36,707 nucleotides of DNA from Buchnera aphidicola (Periphyllus koelreuteriae) (lineage in GTDB: Bacteria; Pseudomonadota; Gammaproteobacteria; Enterobacterales; Enterobacteriaceae), in the NCBI RefSeq assembly GCF_039360445.1, contig NZ_CP134981.1, positions 2,902 through 39,608 of the forward strand, in the 5' to 3' direction. A model generated the notes under the pieces. The model made no database searches. It saw only the letters and a program-made list of their open reading frames with translations, and had not been told where the DNA came from. Every line of letters starts with the position of its first letter. Positions within the stretch are counted from its first letter, which is position 1. Positions 13,355 to 24,223 of this stretch are shown here, in pieces. The position numbers and the translations under genes are program-made.

Positions 13355-14716
13355 ATGTCTGATACAATTGTTGCTCAAGCTACTCCATCAGGAACTGGAG
13401 GAGTGTATATAATAAGAATATCTGGAAAAAAATCTTCTCTTGTTTCAAAACATATTTTAAGAAAATTTTTAAAACCAAGATATGCTACATATACAAAATT
13501 TTTTGATTTTGATAAAAGTGTTATTGATCAAGGAATTGCAATTTGGTTTCCATCTCCAAAGTCTTTTACTGGAGAGGATATTTTAGAATTACAAGGTCAT
13601 GGAAATAATTTTATATCAAATTTATTAATTAAAAAAATTTTAAAAATAAAAGGTATTAGAATTGCTGAACCAGGAGAATTTTCTAAACGAGCTTTTTTAA
13701 ATAAAAAGTTAGATTTAATTCAAGCAGAATCTATTTCAGATTTGATTAGTTCTACTTCTGAGATATCAATTAAAAATTCTTTAAAATCTCTTAATGGTGA
13801 TTTTTCAGATTATATAAATAAAATTATAGATAAAATAACTTATTTAAGATCTATTATTGAGTTAGAATTAAATTTTTTAGATGAAAATAAAGATATTAAT
13901 ATAGATAAAAATATTTTACATAAAATAAAAAATATAATTAAATATTTAAAATATATTTTATTTATTTCTAAAAATAGTTCAATTTTAAATAATGGAATTA
14001 AAATTGTTATTTCAGGATTTCCAAATTCTGGAAAATCTAGTTTATTTAATTTGTTATCAAGAAAACAATCTTCTATTGTTACAAATATTAAGGGTACGAC
14101 TCGTGATTTAATACATAATCAAATTATATTTAATAAAAAATTAATAGAATTAACAGATACAGCTGGAATTAGAAAAACAAAAGATAAAATAGAAAAAATT
14201 GGTATTAAATTAGCAAAAAATGAAATTAATAATTCAAATATACTTTTATTTATGATTGATATTAGTAAAAATAAAGATTATCAATTGAAAAAATTTTTTG
14301 ATTTTATAAAAAATATTTCTTTAAATATTAATATAATATTAATTTTTAATAAAATTGATTTAATAAATTCATATTCTAATATTAATTTTTTAAAAAATAT
14401 AAAAGTAATTTTTATTTCTATAAAAAAAAATATTGGAATAAAAAATTTATATAATTGTTTAAAAATAGAATTAAAAAAATTTGAGAATGTATATCAAGAA
14501 AATATTTTTTTAGTTAGACAAAGACATATTGAAGAAATTAAATCTGCTTTAAAAGAATTATATAATGGTAAAAAAGATTGGGAAATAAATAAAAATTATG
14601 AAATTTTAGCTTATTATTTACAAAATTCACAAAACAATTTAAATAAAATTACTGGAGAAGTTAATTCAGAAGATATTTTAAATAAAATATTTTCAAATTT
14701 TTGTATTGGAAAATAA
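13355..14716 (+). CDS. mnmE: tRNA uridine-34 modification GTPase MnmE
   Basis: With MnmG it installs the (carboxymethyl)aminomethyl group at wobble uridine 34. It has 453 residues (E. coli 454). The N-terminal folate-binding domain starts SDTIVAQATPSGTGGVYIIRISG. The inserted Ras-like G domain has G1 GFPNSGKSS (221-229), the GTTRD switch, DTAG and NKID. The C-terminal FCIGK motif with Cys450 is intact. mnmG (gidA) would be expected near atpB, outside the window. The yidC-mnmE order is as in E. coli. Confidence 0.97.
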   Translation: MSDTIVAQATPSGTGGVYIIRISGKKSSLVSKHILRKFLKPRYATYTKFFDFDKSVIDQGIAIWFPSPKSFTGEDILELQGHGNNFISNLLIKKILKIKGIRIAEPGEFSKRAFLNKKLDLIQAESISDLISSTSEISIKNSLKSLNGDFSDYINKIIDKITYLRSIIELELNFLDENKDINIDKNILHKIKNIIKYLKYILFISKNSSILNNGIKIVISGFPNSGKSSLFNLLSRKQSSIVTNIKGTTRDLIHNQIIFNKKLIELTDTAGIRKTKDKIEKIGIKLAKNEINNSNILLFMIDISKNKDYQLKKFFDFIKNISLNINIILIFNKIDLINSYSNINFLKNIKVIFISIKKNIGIKNLYNCLKIELKKFENVYQENIFLVRQRHIEEIKSALKELYNGKKDWEINKNYEILAYYLQNSQNNLNKITGEVNSEDILNKIFSNFCIGK

Positions 14717-14759
14717 ATAAATTATATATTTTTTTATAATATTATTATAAATTTTAAAT

Positions 14760-14832
14760 TGCCCGAAGGCGGAATTGAACCACCGACACGGGGATTTTCA
14801 GTCCCCTGCTCTACCAACTGAGCTATTCGGGC
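14760..14832 (-). tRNA. pheV: tRNA-Phe (GAA)
   Basis: A 73-base cloverleaf: acceptor GCCCGAA/TTCGGGC, D-arm AGCTCAGTTGGTAGAGC, anticodon stem GGGGA/TCCCC with loop CTGAAAA (anticodon GAA at 14797-14799), T-arm with GGTTCAATTCC, discriminator A. It closely resembles E. coli tRNA-Phe. The 3' CCA is not encoded. The gene symbol is by analogy. Confidence 0.97.
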
Positions 14833-14842
14833 TTTATAAAAC

Positions 14843-14874
14843 ATAGTAAAACATTAATTGTTATTAATTGTCAA
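14843..14874 (-). promoter_or_regulatory. Candidate sigma-70 promoter for tRNA-Phe
   Basis: Reading the minus strand, a perfect -35 hexamer TTGACA (14869-14874) precedes a -10-like TACTAT (14843-14848), or TTTACT two bases closer with an extended TG. The region ends about 11 bases before the mature tRNA 5' end. The spacer is 18-20 bases depending on which -10 is used. Unlike most A/T-rich gaps here, the -35 is exact. Confidence 0.5.
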
Positions 14875-14935
14875 TATTTTTTTAAATTTATTTTTTTTTT
14901 TTAAATTTTAAAAAATCTATTTTTTTTTTTAAAAC

Positions 14936-14962
14936 CTTGAAAGTTATAAAAATCGTCCATAT
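14936..14962 (+). promoter_or_regulatory. Sigma-32 (heat-shock) promoter of groESL
   Basis: CTTGAAA (14936-14942) matches the E. coli sigma-32 -35 consensus exactly. After a 12-base spacer comes GTCCATAT (14955-14962), close to the -10 consensus CCCCATNT. It lies about 90 bases before the groES ATG, and the sigma-32 gene rpoH is in the same window. This is the clearest promoter in the window. Confidence 0.75.
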
Positions 14963-15050
14963 AATATTTATAGAAATGAATTAATATGTTTAAAAATTTC
15001 TAAATAAAAAAAAAGAATAGTTAAAACAAATAAAAGGAGATTATATAATA

Positions 15051-17032
<1,982 letters not shown>

Positions 17033-17100
17033 TTTATTTTTTTTTTAATTAAATAAAAATAAATTATATTTTAATTATTTAACCTTTTAAAATATTTTAA

Positions 17101-17149
17101 TTTATTTTCCCTTTAATTTTTTTTTTTATTAATTATAAGGGAAAATAAA
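17101..17149. other. Stem-loop between groEL and efp
   Basis: Perfect 13-bp arms, 17101-17113 (core TTATTTTCCCTT) and 17137-17149 (core AAGGGAAAATAA), flank a 23-base A/T loop. It lies 69 bases after the groEL stop. The GGG/CCC core is unusual for this DNA. The 3' side is A-rich before T5, so it is not a textbook terminator. It could be a weak terminator or a 3' stabiliser of the abundant groEL mRNA. Confidence 0.5.
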
Positions 17150-17199
17150 AAATTTTTAAAAATTTATAAATATTTTAATAAATATTTTTTATAAAAAAA

Positions 17200-17766
17200 A
17201 TGACAAAAGAATATTCAATACATTCATTTAGACCTGGTTTAAAAGTTATGATTTTTAATCAACCATGTTTAATTCAAAGTAGTAAATTTGTAAAACCTGG
17301 AAAAGGTCAAGCGTTTTCTAGAGTAGTGTTTAAAAATCTTTTATCAGGAAAAATAATTAAAACAACTTTTAAATCTACAGATATTTTAAAAATAGCTAAT
17401 ATTTATGATACTAAAGTATTATATTTATATAATGATAGTTTTTTTTGGTATTTTATAGATATAAAAAACTTTAAAGAAATTATAGTTTCAAAAGAAATTA
17501 TTGGTTTGAAACGTTTTTGGTTGGTTCCTCAATTAAAATGTTCTTTAACTCTCTGGAAAAAGATGGTTATTTCTATTAGTTTAAATAATTTTGTTAATTT
17601 AAAAGTAATTAAAACCATTTCTAATTTAAAAAAAAATTCAATGAATAATAGTATGAAATCAGCTATTCTTGATACTGGAATATCCGTTAAAGTTCCTTAT
17701 TTTATAAATATTAATGATATCATTAAAATTGATACAAGAAATGGAAAATATGTTTCAAGAATATAA
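17200..17766 (+). CDS. efp: Translation elongation factor P
   Basis: EF-P relieves ribosome stalling at polyproline. Its 188 residues equal the E. coli length. The domain I tip FVKPGKGQAF is intact with Lys35, the counterpart of E. coli Lys34, which is beta-lysylated by EpmA. FKSTD, LYNDSFFWYF and the C-terminal VKVPYFININDIIKIDTRNGKYVSRI also match. The linker before the last domain (E. coli TAGTGGK) is replaced by SMNNSMK. The epmA/epmB genes are not in the window, so the modification state cannot be judged. The ATG has only an A-rich leader. Confidence 0.96.
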   Translation: MTKEYSIHSFRPGLKVMIFNQPCLIQSSKFVKPGKGQAFSRVVFKNLLSGKIIKTTFKSTDILKIANIYDTKVLYLYNDSFFWYFIDIKNFKEIIVSKEIIGLKRFWLVPQLKCSLTLWKKMVISISLNNFVNLKVIKTISNLKKNSMNNSMKSAILDTGISVKVPYFININDIIKIDTRNGKYVSRI

Positions 17767-17787
17767 TTTTACTAAAAATAATTATTT

Positions 17788-18528
17788 TTATTTTTCATTA
17801 CCTGTAACATTTAATCGATAACTATTCCAATTAAAATTTAACCATAAACTTTTTCCTAATTTCATTCGATCAATAATTCTTTCTCCAAGTAATTTATTTA
17901 AATTAGAATAATTTAAATTAGATAACATTCCAGTTGATTTTTTTAATGATGTTCTTCTATCTATAATTTGATGTATTATAATTTTTTCATAATTGGATTC
18001 TTTTTGAATTCCTATTTCATCTATTATTAATAAATCTACTTTAGTTAATTTATTAATGAAATATTCTTCATTATATTTATTATCTTTATGAAATGTTTTT
18101 TTAATTTTTGACATTAAATCAGCAATTGTAATAATTAAAAATTTTTTTTCATTTAAAATAAGATAATTTCCTATTGCTGCTGCTAAATGATTTTTTCCAG
18201 TTCCTGGTTTTCCTGAAAAAATAAAATTAGAAAATTTATTATTAAAATTTTTAACATATTTTTTTGAAAAATTTAAAACTTTTTCTTGACCAATGTTAAA
18301 TACTTTATAATTATCAAATGAACAATTCATGTATAATGTTTTAATTCCTGAATTATTAAAAATTTGTTGCATTTTTATTGCTTTATTTTTTTTTAAAATA
18401 TATTGAGAAGACATTAATCCTTTTTTTTTATTCCAATTTAATAAATCTTTTTCATCTTTAAATTTTGGTTTAATATGTGATGGTATAATAGATTTAATTC
18501 GTTTAATTAAATTTATATAATTATTCAT
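17788..18528 (-). CDS. dnaC: DnaB helicase loader DnaC
   Basis: DnaC loads the DnaB helicase at the origin. It has 246 residues (E. coli 245). The N-terminal DnaB-binding part has IPSHIKPKFK. The AAA+ Walker A GKPGTGKN is at residues 106-113 and Walker B LLIIDEIG follows. The C-terminal LGERIIDRMKLGKSLWLNFNWNSYR is very close to E. coli. dnaT, its usual upstream partner, is not adjacent. The gene converges on efp with 21 bases between stops. Confidence 0.97.
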   Translation of the reverse strand: MNNYINLIKRIKSIIPSHIKPKFKDEKDLLNWNKKKGLMSSQYILKKNKAIKMQQIFNNSGIKTLYMNCSFDNYKVFNIGQEKVLNFSKKYVKNFNNKFSNFIFSGKPGTGKNHLAAAIGNYLILNEKKFLIITIADLMSKIKKTFHKDNKYNEEYFINKLTKVDLLIIDEIGIQKESNYEKIIIHQIIDRRTSLKKSTGMLSNLNYSNLNKLLGERIIDRMKLGKSLWLNFNWNSYRLNVTGNEK

Positions 18529-18611
18529 AAATTAAAATCCTTAAATGAGAATTTTTTTATATTTAATTTTTTTAAAAATATATTTACTTCAATATTTTAA
18601 AATTTATTAAA

Positions 18612-19172
18612 TTATTTTCTTAAATAAATTGAATATTTAATATTTTTAGAGTTTTTTTCTTTTTTTATTATCCAATTTTTTGGAACTTTTAAATTTTTTT
18701 GAATCATTTTTTTTTCAATATATATAAGTGTATTTTTTTTTGTCCATTTATTTTTTTCTAATAAAATAATAGATTTTTTTAATAATATAGAATTGTTATA
18801 TGGAGGATCTAAAAATATAATATCATATTGATTTTTTTTTTTTTTTAACCAATTTATTGTATTAACGCAAATTACTTTTATATTTTTTATTTTTAATCGA
18901 TTTAAATTTTTCTTTATTTTTTTTGTATTTTTTTTATTAATTTCAAGAGATGTTACATATTTTGCGTGTCTAGATACTGCTTCTATTCCTAGAATTCCGC
19001 TTCCAGCAAAACAATCTAAGCATTTTGAATCTTGAATATATTGTTGTAACCAATTAAATAATGTTTCTCGAATATAATTTGGAGTAGGTCTTAATTTTTT
19101 TGAATGTTTAATATGAATTTTATTATTTTTAAATTTTCCACCAATAATTCTTAATATATTTTTTTTTTTCAT
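18612..19172 (-). CDS. rsmD: 16S rRNA m2G966 methyltransferase RsmD
   Basis: RsmD methylates guanine 966 of 16S rRNA using S-adenosylmethionine. It has 186 residues (E. coli 198; the tail is shorter). Family features are RIIGGKFK, LRPTPNYIRETLFNWL, the SAM-binding LDCFAGSGILGIEA, and the catalytic DPPY at residues 122-125. A T15 run on the plus strand (18832-18846) encodes polylysine just before the catalytic strand. It is divergent from ftsY, 67 bases apart, as in E. coli. Confidence 0.95.
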   Translation of the reverse strand: MKKKNILRIIGGKFKNNKIHIKHSKKLRPTPNYIRETLFNWLQQYIQDSKCLDCFAGSGILGIEAVSRHAKYVTSLEINKKNTKKIKKNLNRLKIKNIKVICVNTINWLKKKKNQYDIIFLDPPYNNSILLKKSIILLEKNKWTKKNTLIYIEKKMIQKNLKVPKNWIIKKEKNSKNIKYSIYLRK

Positions 19173-19239
19173 AATTTATTTAATATATTTAAATAAATAT
19201 TATATATTATATAAAAAATTTATACTAAATGGAGATTAT

Positions 19240-20310
19240 ATGTCAAAAAATAAAAAAAATATTTTTTTTTCATTTATAGAGAAAATAAATTTTTTTAAAA
19301 AAAGTACAAATTTAAAACAAAAAATAAATAAAAAATCCAATTCTAAAAAAAACCATTTATCTAAAAAATATTTAAAAACAAAACAAATAAATACAAAAAA
19401 AAATAATTATATTTCTTATTTTAAAAATAAATTTTTAAAAACTAAAAAACGTTTTAATTCAATTTTTAAAAATATTTTTTTAACTAAAAAAATAGATAAA
19501 AGATTTTTAAAAAATTTAGAAGAAAAATTAATATCTTGTGATATTAGTTTTAAAACTACTAAAAAAATTATAAATTTTTCTAAAAAAAATTTAAACAAAA
19601 ATAATGTTAAAAATCCAAAAGAAATCTATAAATGTATTATTCATAAAATGGGATTGATTTTAAATAAAAATTTAAAAAAAAAAATAAATTTAGAAAAGTT
19701 ATCTATTATATTACTTGTTGGAGTTAATGGATCAGGAAAAACAACTACTGCAATTAAATTATCTAAATTATATCAGAATAAAAATAAAAAAGTTTTAGTT
19801 GCTGCTGCTGATACTTTTCGTGCAGCTGCGGTAGATCAAATTAAAATATTATGTAAAAAAAATAATGTTCCTATATTTTTTTCAAAATTAAAATCAGATC
19901 CTGCTTCTGTTGTTTATGATGCAATAAAAAAAGCAATATTAGAAGATTTTGATATTTTAATTATTGATACTTCTGGAAGATTACATACTAAAGTTAATTT
20001 AATGAATGAAGTTAAAAAAATTGTTAAAGTTATAAAAAAAAATAATAAAAAAGGAAAATTAGAAATTTTTTTAACAATTGATTCTTGTAATGGTCAAAAT
20101 TCATTAATTCAAGCAAAAGTGTTTAATCAATATATTCGTTTAACTGGATTAATTTTAACTAAATTTGATGGAACATCTAAAGGAGGAATTATTTTTTCAA
20201 TATCTGATGAATTCTCTATTCCAATAAGATATATTACTACAGGAGAATCTGTTAATGATATTTGTTTTTTTAAGAGTAATGAATTTATAAAAACTATATT
20301 TAAAACGTAA
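19240..20310 (+). CDS. ftsY: Signal recognition particle receptor FtsY
   Basis: FtsY is the SRP receptor GTPase that docks ribosome-SRP complexes at the membrane. It has 356 residues against 497 in E. coli. The conserved NG domain begins near residue 65 (SYFKNKFLKTKKRFNSIFKN). G1 GVNGSGKTTT is at residues 161-170, then DTFRAAAVDQ, DTSGR (243-247; usually DTAGR), TKFDGTSKGG and PIRYITTGE. The long acidic A-domain is missing and replaced by about 60 lysine/asparagine-rich residues. GGAG precedes the ATG. ftsE and ftsX, which follow in E. coli, are absent. Confidence 0.96.
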   Translation: MSKNKKNIFFSFIEKINFFKKSTNLKQKINKKSNSKKNHLSKKYLKTKQINTKKNNYISYFKNKFLKTKKRFNSIFKNIFLTKKIDKRFLKNLEEKLISCDISFKTTKKIINFSKKNLNKNNVKNPKEIYKCIIHKMGLILNKNLKKKINLEKLSIILLVGVNGSGKTTTAIKLSKLYQNKNKKVLVAAADTFRAAAVDQIKILCKKNNVPIFFSKLKSDPASVVYDAIKKAILEDFDILIIDTSGRLHTKVNLMNEVKKIVKVIKKNNKKGKLEIFLTIDSCNGQNSLIQAKVFNQYIRLTGLILTKFDGTSKGGIIFSISDEFSIPIRYITTGESVNDICFFKSNEFIKTIFKT

Positions 20311-20421
20311 TTAAAATAAAAATATGTTATATTAATTAAAAAATATTTTTTTTATTTTTTATAATTTTTTTATAATATTAAAATAATTTTTAAATAATAA
20401 TTGGTTTATATAGGAAAAAGG

Positions 20422-21288
20422 ATGATTAATAAAATAAAATTTTCATCAATAAAATCATTAAGTATATATAATACTTATATTGATTCTTCTAATCATTTAC
20501 CAATATTATCAGCTGATAAAGAAAAAAAATTAGCAAATAAATTTTTTTATAATGGTGATTTAAAATCTGCTAAAATTTTAATATTATCTCATTTACGTTT
20601 TGTTATTCGTATTGCTAAAAATTATTCTGGTTATGGATTATCTCAATCTGATTTAGTTCAAGAAGGAAATATTGGATTAATGAAATCTGTTAAAAAATTT
20701 AATCCAAATTTAGGAGTAAGATTAGTATCTTTTTCTATTTATTGGATTAAATCTGAAATACATGAATATATTTTAAAAAATTGGAGAATTGTTAAAATTG
20801 CTACAACAAAAGCTCAAAGAAAATTATTTTTTAATTTAAGAAAAACTCAAAAAAAATTAAGTTGGTTTAATAATAAAGAAATTAAAAATATAGCTAAAAA
20901 TCTTAGAGTAAAAAATAAAGATGTAATTGAAATGGAATCTCGAATGTTTGCTCAAGATATTTTTTTAAATAATAGTTCTGAACAATGTGATCCAGACAAA
21001 TCTTCTAAAAATATATACTCTATTCCTTATTTTAAAGAACAATTAATAGATTTTACTCATAAAATTGAAAATGAAAATTGGAAAAAATATATTAAAAAAA
21101 AATTAAATCTAGCTCTTTCAAATTTAGATTTAAGAAGTAGAAATATTATTTATTTACGCTGGTTAAATGGAAAAAAAAAAAATACTTTACAAGACATTGC
21201 TAAAAATTACGGTATTTCTGCAGAAAGAGTTCGTCAATTAGAAAAAAACGCAATGAAAAAATTACGTTTATCTATAGAAAATAAATAA
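20422..21288 (+). CDS. rpoH: RNA polymerase heat-shock sigma factor (sigma-32)
   Basis: Sigma-32 directs transcription of chaperone genes. From the ATG at 20422 it is 288 residues (E. coli 284). AGGAAAAAGG just upstream decides this start over a TTG at 20401. Region 2 has SHLRFVIRIAKNYSGYGL and DLVQEGNIGLMKSVKKFNP, then VRLVSFSIYWIKSEIHEYILKNWRIVK. The RpoH box QRKLFFNLR is unchanged. The region 4.2 helix-turn-helix YGISAERVRQLEKNAMKKLR is intact. Its target promoter upstream of groES is in this window. Confidence 0.97.
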   Translation: MINKIKFSSIKSLSIYNTYIDSSNHLPILSADKEKKLANKFFYNGDLKSAKILILSHLRFVIRIAKNYSGYGLSQSDLVQEGNIGLMKSVKKFNPNLGVRLVSFSIYWIKSEIHEYILKNWRIVKIATTKAQRKLFFNLRKTQKKLSWFNNKEIKNIAKNLRVKNKDVIEMESRMFAQDIFLNNSSEQCDPDKSSKNIYSIPYFKEQLIDFTHKIENENWKKYIKKKLNLALSNLDLRSRNIIYLRWLNGKKKNTLQDIAKNYGISAERVRQLEKNAMKKLRLSIENK

Positions 21289-21430
21289 TTTGTAAAAAAT
21301 ATTTTTTTTTTAATAATTATTATATATAATAATAATATATTTTTAAAAATAATTATTTTTTTAATTTTTTTGTAAAGAAATTTAATATAATTTTTTAAAT
21401 TTAAAAATTTTAAAAATAGAGATAATTTTT

Positions 21431-23698
21431 ATGACGATATTAAATCATATATTAGGTTTTCCTAGAATTGGAATTGATAGAGAATTAAAACGAGCTCAAG
21501 AAAATTATTGGAATAATAAAATTTCTAAAAAAAAATTATTAAAAATAGGAAAAAAAATAAGAATTAAAAATTTACTTACTCAAAAAAAAATGGGTTTAAA
21601 TTATTTGTCAGTAGGTGATTTTTCATGGTATGATCATGTTTTAAACACAACAATGATGTTAGGAAATATTCCAAAAAGATTTTTAAATAATGTAAAAAAA
21701 ATAAATATTGATACATTATTTCATGTTGCTCGAGGTGTATCTCATAATAGAGAATCTACTTTTCCTTCTGAAATGACTAAATGGTTTAATACAAATTATC
21801 ATTACATTGTTCCTGAATTTAATGAATATAGTACATTTAATTTTTCTTGGAATCAATTATTTTTAGAAATTGATGAAGCGTTATTAATAAAAAAAAAAAT
21901 AAAACCAATTATATTAGGACCTATGTCATATCTTTGGTTAGGAAAAACAACTTCTAAAAATTTTGATAGATTAAAATTATTACCTAAAATTTTAAATATT
22001 TATAAATATATTTTAAATTATTTACATGAAAAAAAAATAAAATGGATTCAAATTGATGAACCAATTTTATCTTTAAATTTATCTCAATTATGGAAGAAAA
22101 AATTTATATATAGTTATAATTTTTTAAAAGGTTATTCAAATAAATTATTAACAACATATTTTGGAAATATTTCACATAATTTAGATATTATTAATTCAAT
22201 TCCTATTGAGGGTCTACATATAGATTTAATTTCTGGAAAATATGATTTGTTAACTTTTAATAAAAATTTATCAAATCAAATACTTTTATCTTTAGGTATT
22301 ATTAATGGAAGAAATATTTGGAAATCGGATTTATTAAAATATTTTAATTTAATTAATAATTTTAAAAAATTTAGAAAAAATATTTGGATTGGAACATCAT
22401 GTTCATTATTACATATTCCAATAGATATTAATAAAGAATCTCAATTAAATAAAAAATTAAAAAGTTGTTTTTCTTTTGCTATACAAAAATGTTATGAATT
22501 ATTTTTATTAAGTCATGCTTTAAATACAGGAAATAAAAGTTTAATAAAAAAATGGATTTTACCATTATATTATAAAAATTTTTTATTAAATTTTAATAAT
22601 AAAAATAAAAAAAATTTATTTATTAAAGAAAAAAAATATTTTAGAAAAAATAATTATAATATTCGTTTTAAAAAACAAAAAAATAAATTAAATTTACCTA
22701 TTTTCCCAATTACTACTATTGGTTCTTTCCCTCAAACAAAAGAGTTAAGAAAATTAAGATTAAATTTTAAAAATAATATTATTGATAAAAAAAAATATGA
22801 ATCAAAAATATTTTCTATTATAAAAAAAAATATTAAAGAACAAGAAAAGTTAAATATAGATGTTTTAGTTCATGGAGAACCAGAAAGAAATGATATGGTT
22901 GAATATTTTGGAGAAAATTTAAATGGTTTTTTATTTACAAATAATGGATGGGTTCAAAGTTATGGTTCAAGATGTGTAAAACCTCCAATTATTGTTAGTG
23001 ATGTGTCTCGAATTAAACCTATTACTTTGAAATGGATTAAATATGCTCAATCTTTAACAAAAAAACCAGTAAAAGGTATGTTAACAGGTCCTGTAACTAT
23101 ATTTTTATGGTCATTTTCAAGAGAAGATATTTCAGATTTAACTATTGTAAATCAAATTTCTTTAGCTTTGAAAGATGAAATAAATGATTTAGAAAAAAAT
23201 AATATAAATATTATACAAATAGACGAACCAGCTTTAAGAGAAGGTTTGCCATTGAACGATGATGAGAAAAAAGAATATCTTGATTGGGCTGTTAATTCTT
23301 TTAAATTAAGTATTTCTGAAGTAAAAGATACAACTCAAATTCATACTCATATGTGTTATTGCGAATTTCATGATATTATTCAATCTATATCAGAGTTAGA
23401 TGTAGATGTAATTACGATTGAAAATTCAAGATCAAATGACAATCTATTAATGTATTTTAAAAATTTTAACTATAACAATAGCATTGGACCTGGATTTTAT
23501 GATATTCATTCCCCTAATATTCCTTCTAAAAACACTATATTTCGATTAATTAAAAAATCATTAAAATATATTTCACCTGAAAAATTGTGGATTAATCCGG
23601 ATTGTGGATTAAAAACACGAACTTGGAAAGAAGTTAAAAAATCTTTATATAATTTAGTTTATGCAACACAAAAATTAAGATTAGAACAAAAAAATTAA
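21431..23698 (+). CDS. metE: Cobalamin-independent methionine synthase
   Basis: MetE transfers a methyl group from 5-methyltetrahydropteroyl-triglutamate to homocysteine, the last step of methionine synthesis, without vitamin B12. It has 755 residues (E. coli 753), starting MTILNHILGFPRIG. The zinc ligands are His640 and Cys642 (IHTHMCYC), Glu664 and Cys725 (NPDCGLKTR). The folate-domain linker around residues 385-415 is lysine/asparagine-rich and drifted. It is the only amino acid biosynthesis gene in the window and fits a nutritional symbiont. No MetJ-box-like repeat was seen upstream (21289-21430). Confidence 0.97.
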   Translation: MTILNHILGFPRIGIDRELKRAQENYWNNKISKKKLLKIGKKIRIKNLLTQKKMGLNYLSVGDFSWYDHVLNTTMMLGNIPKRFLNNVKKINIDTLFHVARGVSHNRESTFPSEMTKWFNTNYHYIVPEFNEYSTFNFSWNQLFLEIDEALLIKKKIKPIILGPMSYLWLGKTTSKNFDRLKLLPKILNIYKYILNYLHEKKIKWIQIDEPILSLNLSQLWKKKFIYSYNFLKGYSNKLLTTYFGNISHNLDIINSIPIEGLHIDLISGKYDLLTFNKNLSNQILLSLGIINGRNIWKSDLLKYFNLINNFKKFRKNIWIGTSCSLLHIPIDINKESQLNKKLKSCFSFAIQKCYELFLLSHALNTGNKSLIKKWILPLYYKNFLLNFNNKNKKNLFIKEKKYFRKNNYNIRFKKQKNKLNLPIFPITTIGSFPQTKELRKLRLNFKNNIIDKKKYESKIFSIIKKNIKEQEKLNIDVLVHGEPERNDMVEYFGENLNGFLFTNNGWVQSYGSRCVKPPIIVSDVSRIKPITLKWIKYAQSLTKKPVKGMLTGPVTIFLWSFSREDISDLTIVNQISLALKDEINDLEKNNINIIQIDEPALREGLPLNDDEKKEYLDWAVNSFKLSISEVKDTTQIHTHMCYCEFHDIIQSISELDVDVITIENSRSNDNLLMYFKNFNYNNSIGPGFYDIHSPNIPSKNTIFRLIKKSLKYISPEKLWINPDCGLKTRTWKEVKKSLYNLVYATQKLRLEQKN

Positions 23699-23774
23699 TT
23701 TTTTATTAATTTTATTATTTAAAAATTAATAAAAATTTTTAATTAAAATAATATTATTAATTTATAATTAATAT

Positions 23775-23808
23775 TTTATTTTTTTATTTATAAAAAAATA
23801 AATTTTTT
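23775..23808 (+). terminator. Possible A/T-only terminator after metE
   Basis: Twelve-bp arms (23775-23786 and 23791-23802) enclose a TTTA loop and are followed by six T, 77 bases past the metE stop. The geometry fits a Rho-independent terminator, but the stem has no G-C pair, so it would be weak and could be chance in such AT-rich DNA. Confidence 0.35.
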
Positions 23809-23912
23809 ATTTAATAATATTTAATATTATTTATAATAAAAATATAACAATATTTAATATATTAAATTTTTTTAATTTAGTATATAATTAAATTAATAAA
23901 TTATTTTTTTTA

Positions 23913-23934
23913 TAGTAGGGTTTATTCCCTACTA
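23913..23934. other. Hairpin between convergent metE and hupA
   Basis: Perfect 8-bp arms TAGTAGGG (23913-23920) and CCCTACTA (23927-23934) enclose a six-base loop, 17 bases past the hupA stop on the minus strand. It is the only GC-containing element in the 252-base gap, whose remainder is plain A/T. The T tract lies 5' and the A tract 3' on the plus strand, so a 3' end stabiliser or bidirectional terminator is plausible. Confidence 0.5.
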
Positions 23935-23950
23935 ATTTAAAAAAAATAAT

Positions 23951-24223
23951 TTACTTTACAGCTTCTTTTAATGTTTTTCCAGAAATAAAAGAAGGAACTT
24001 TTGTAGCTAGTATTTGTATTTCTTTTCCAGTCTTTGGATTTCTTCCAGTACGAGCGGATCTTTTATTAATTTTAAATGTTCCAAATCCAACTAATTGTAC
24101 ATTTTCTTCATGTTTAAGAGATTTAGTTATTTCAGATAATATTGTATCTAATATATTTTTAGCTTTAATTTTTGAAATTAAAGATTTTTTTGCTATAATT
24201 TCTACTAATTGTGATTTATTCAT
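23951..24223 (-). CDS. hupA: Nucleoid protein HU (alpha-like)
   Basis: HU is a small dimeric DNA-bending protein. Its 90 residues equal E. coli HU. The sequence has [14 protein letters not shown], the conserved [22 protein letters not shown] arm (about residues 42-63), with the intercalating proline retained, and the end [10 protein letters not shown]. It resembles HU-alpha more than HU-beta (start MNKSQL, end LKEAVK). It lies directly downstream of rpoC here. In E. coli several genes (thi operon, hemE and others) lie between them. Confidence 0.96.
   Translation of the reverse strand: MNKSQLVEIIAKKSLISKIKAKNILDTILSEITKSLKHEENVQLVGFGTFKINKRSARTGRNPKTGKEIQILATKVPSFISGKTLKEAVK

Noticed and set aside
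20401..20421. TTG start for rpoH
   Set aside because: The AGGAAAAAGG site lies between it and the ATG at 20422, and the latter gives a normal RpoH N-terminus.
21316..21333. Perfect 18-base palindrome between rpoH and metE
   Set aside because: It consists only of A and T with alternating bases; such palindromes are expected by chance at this composition, and no U tract follows directly.
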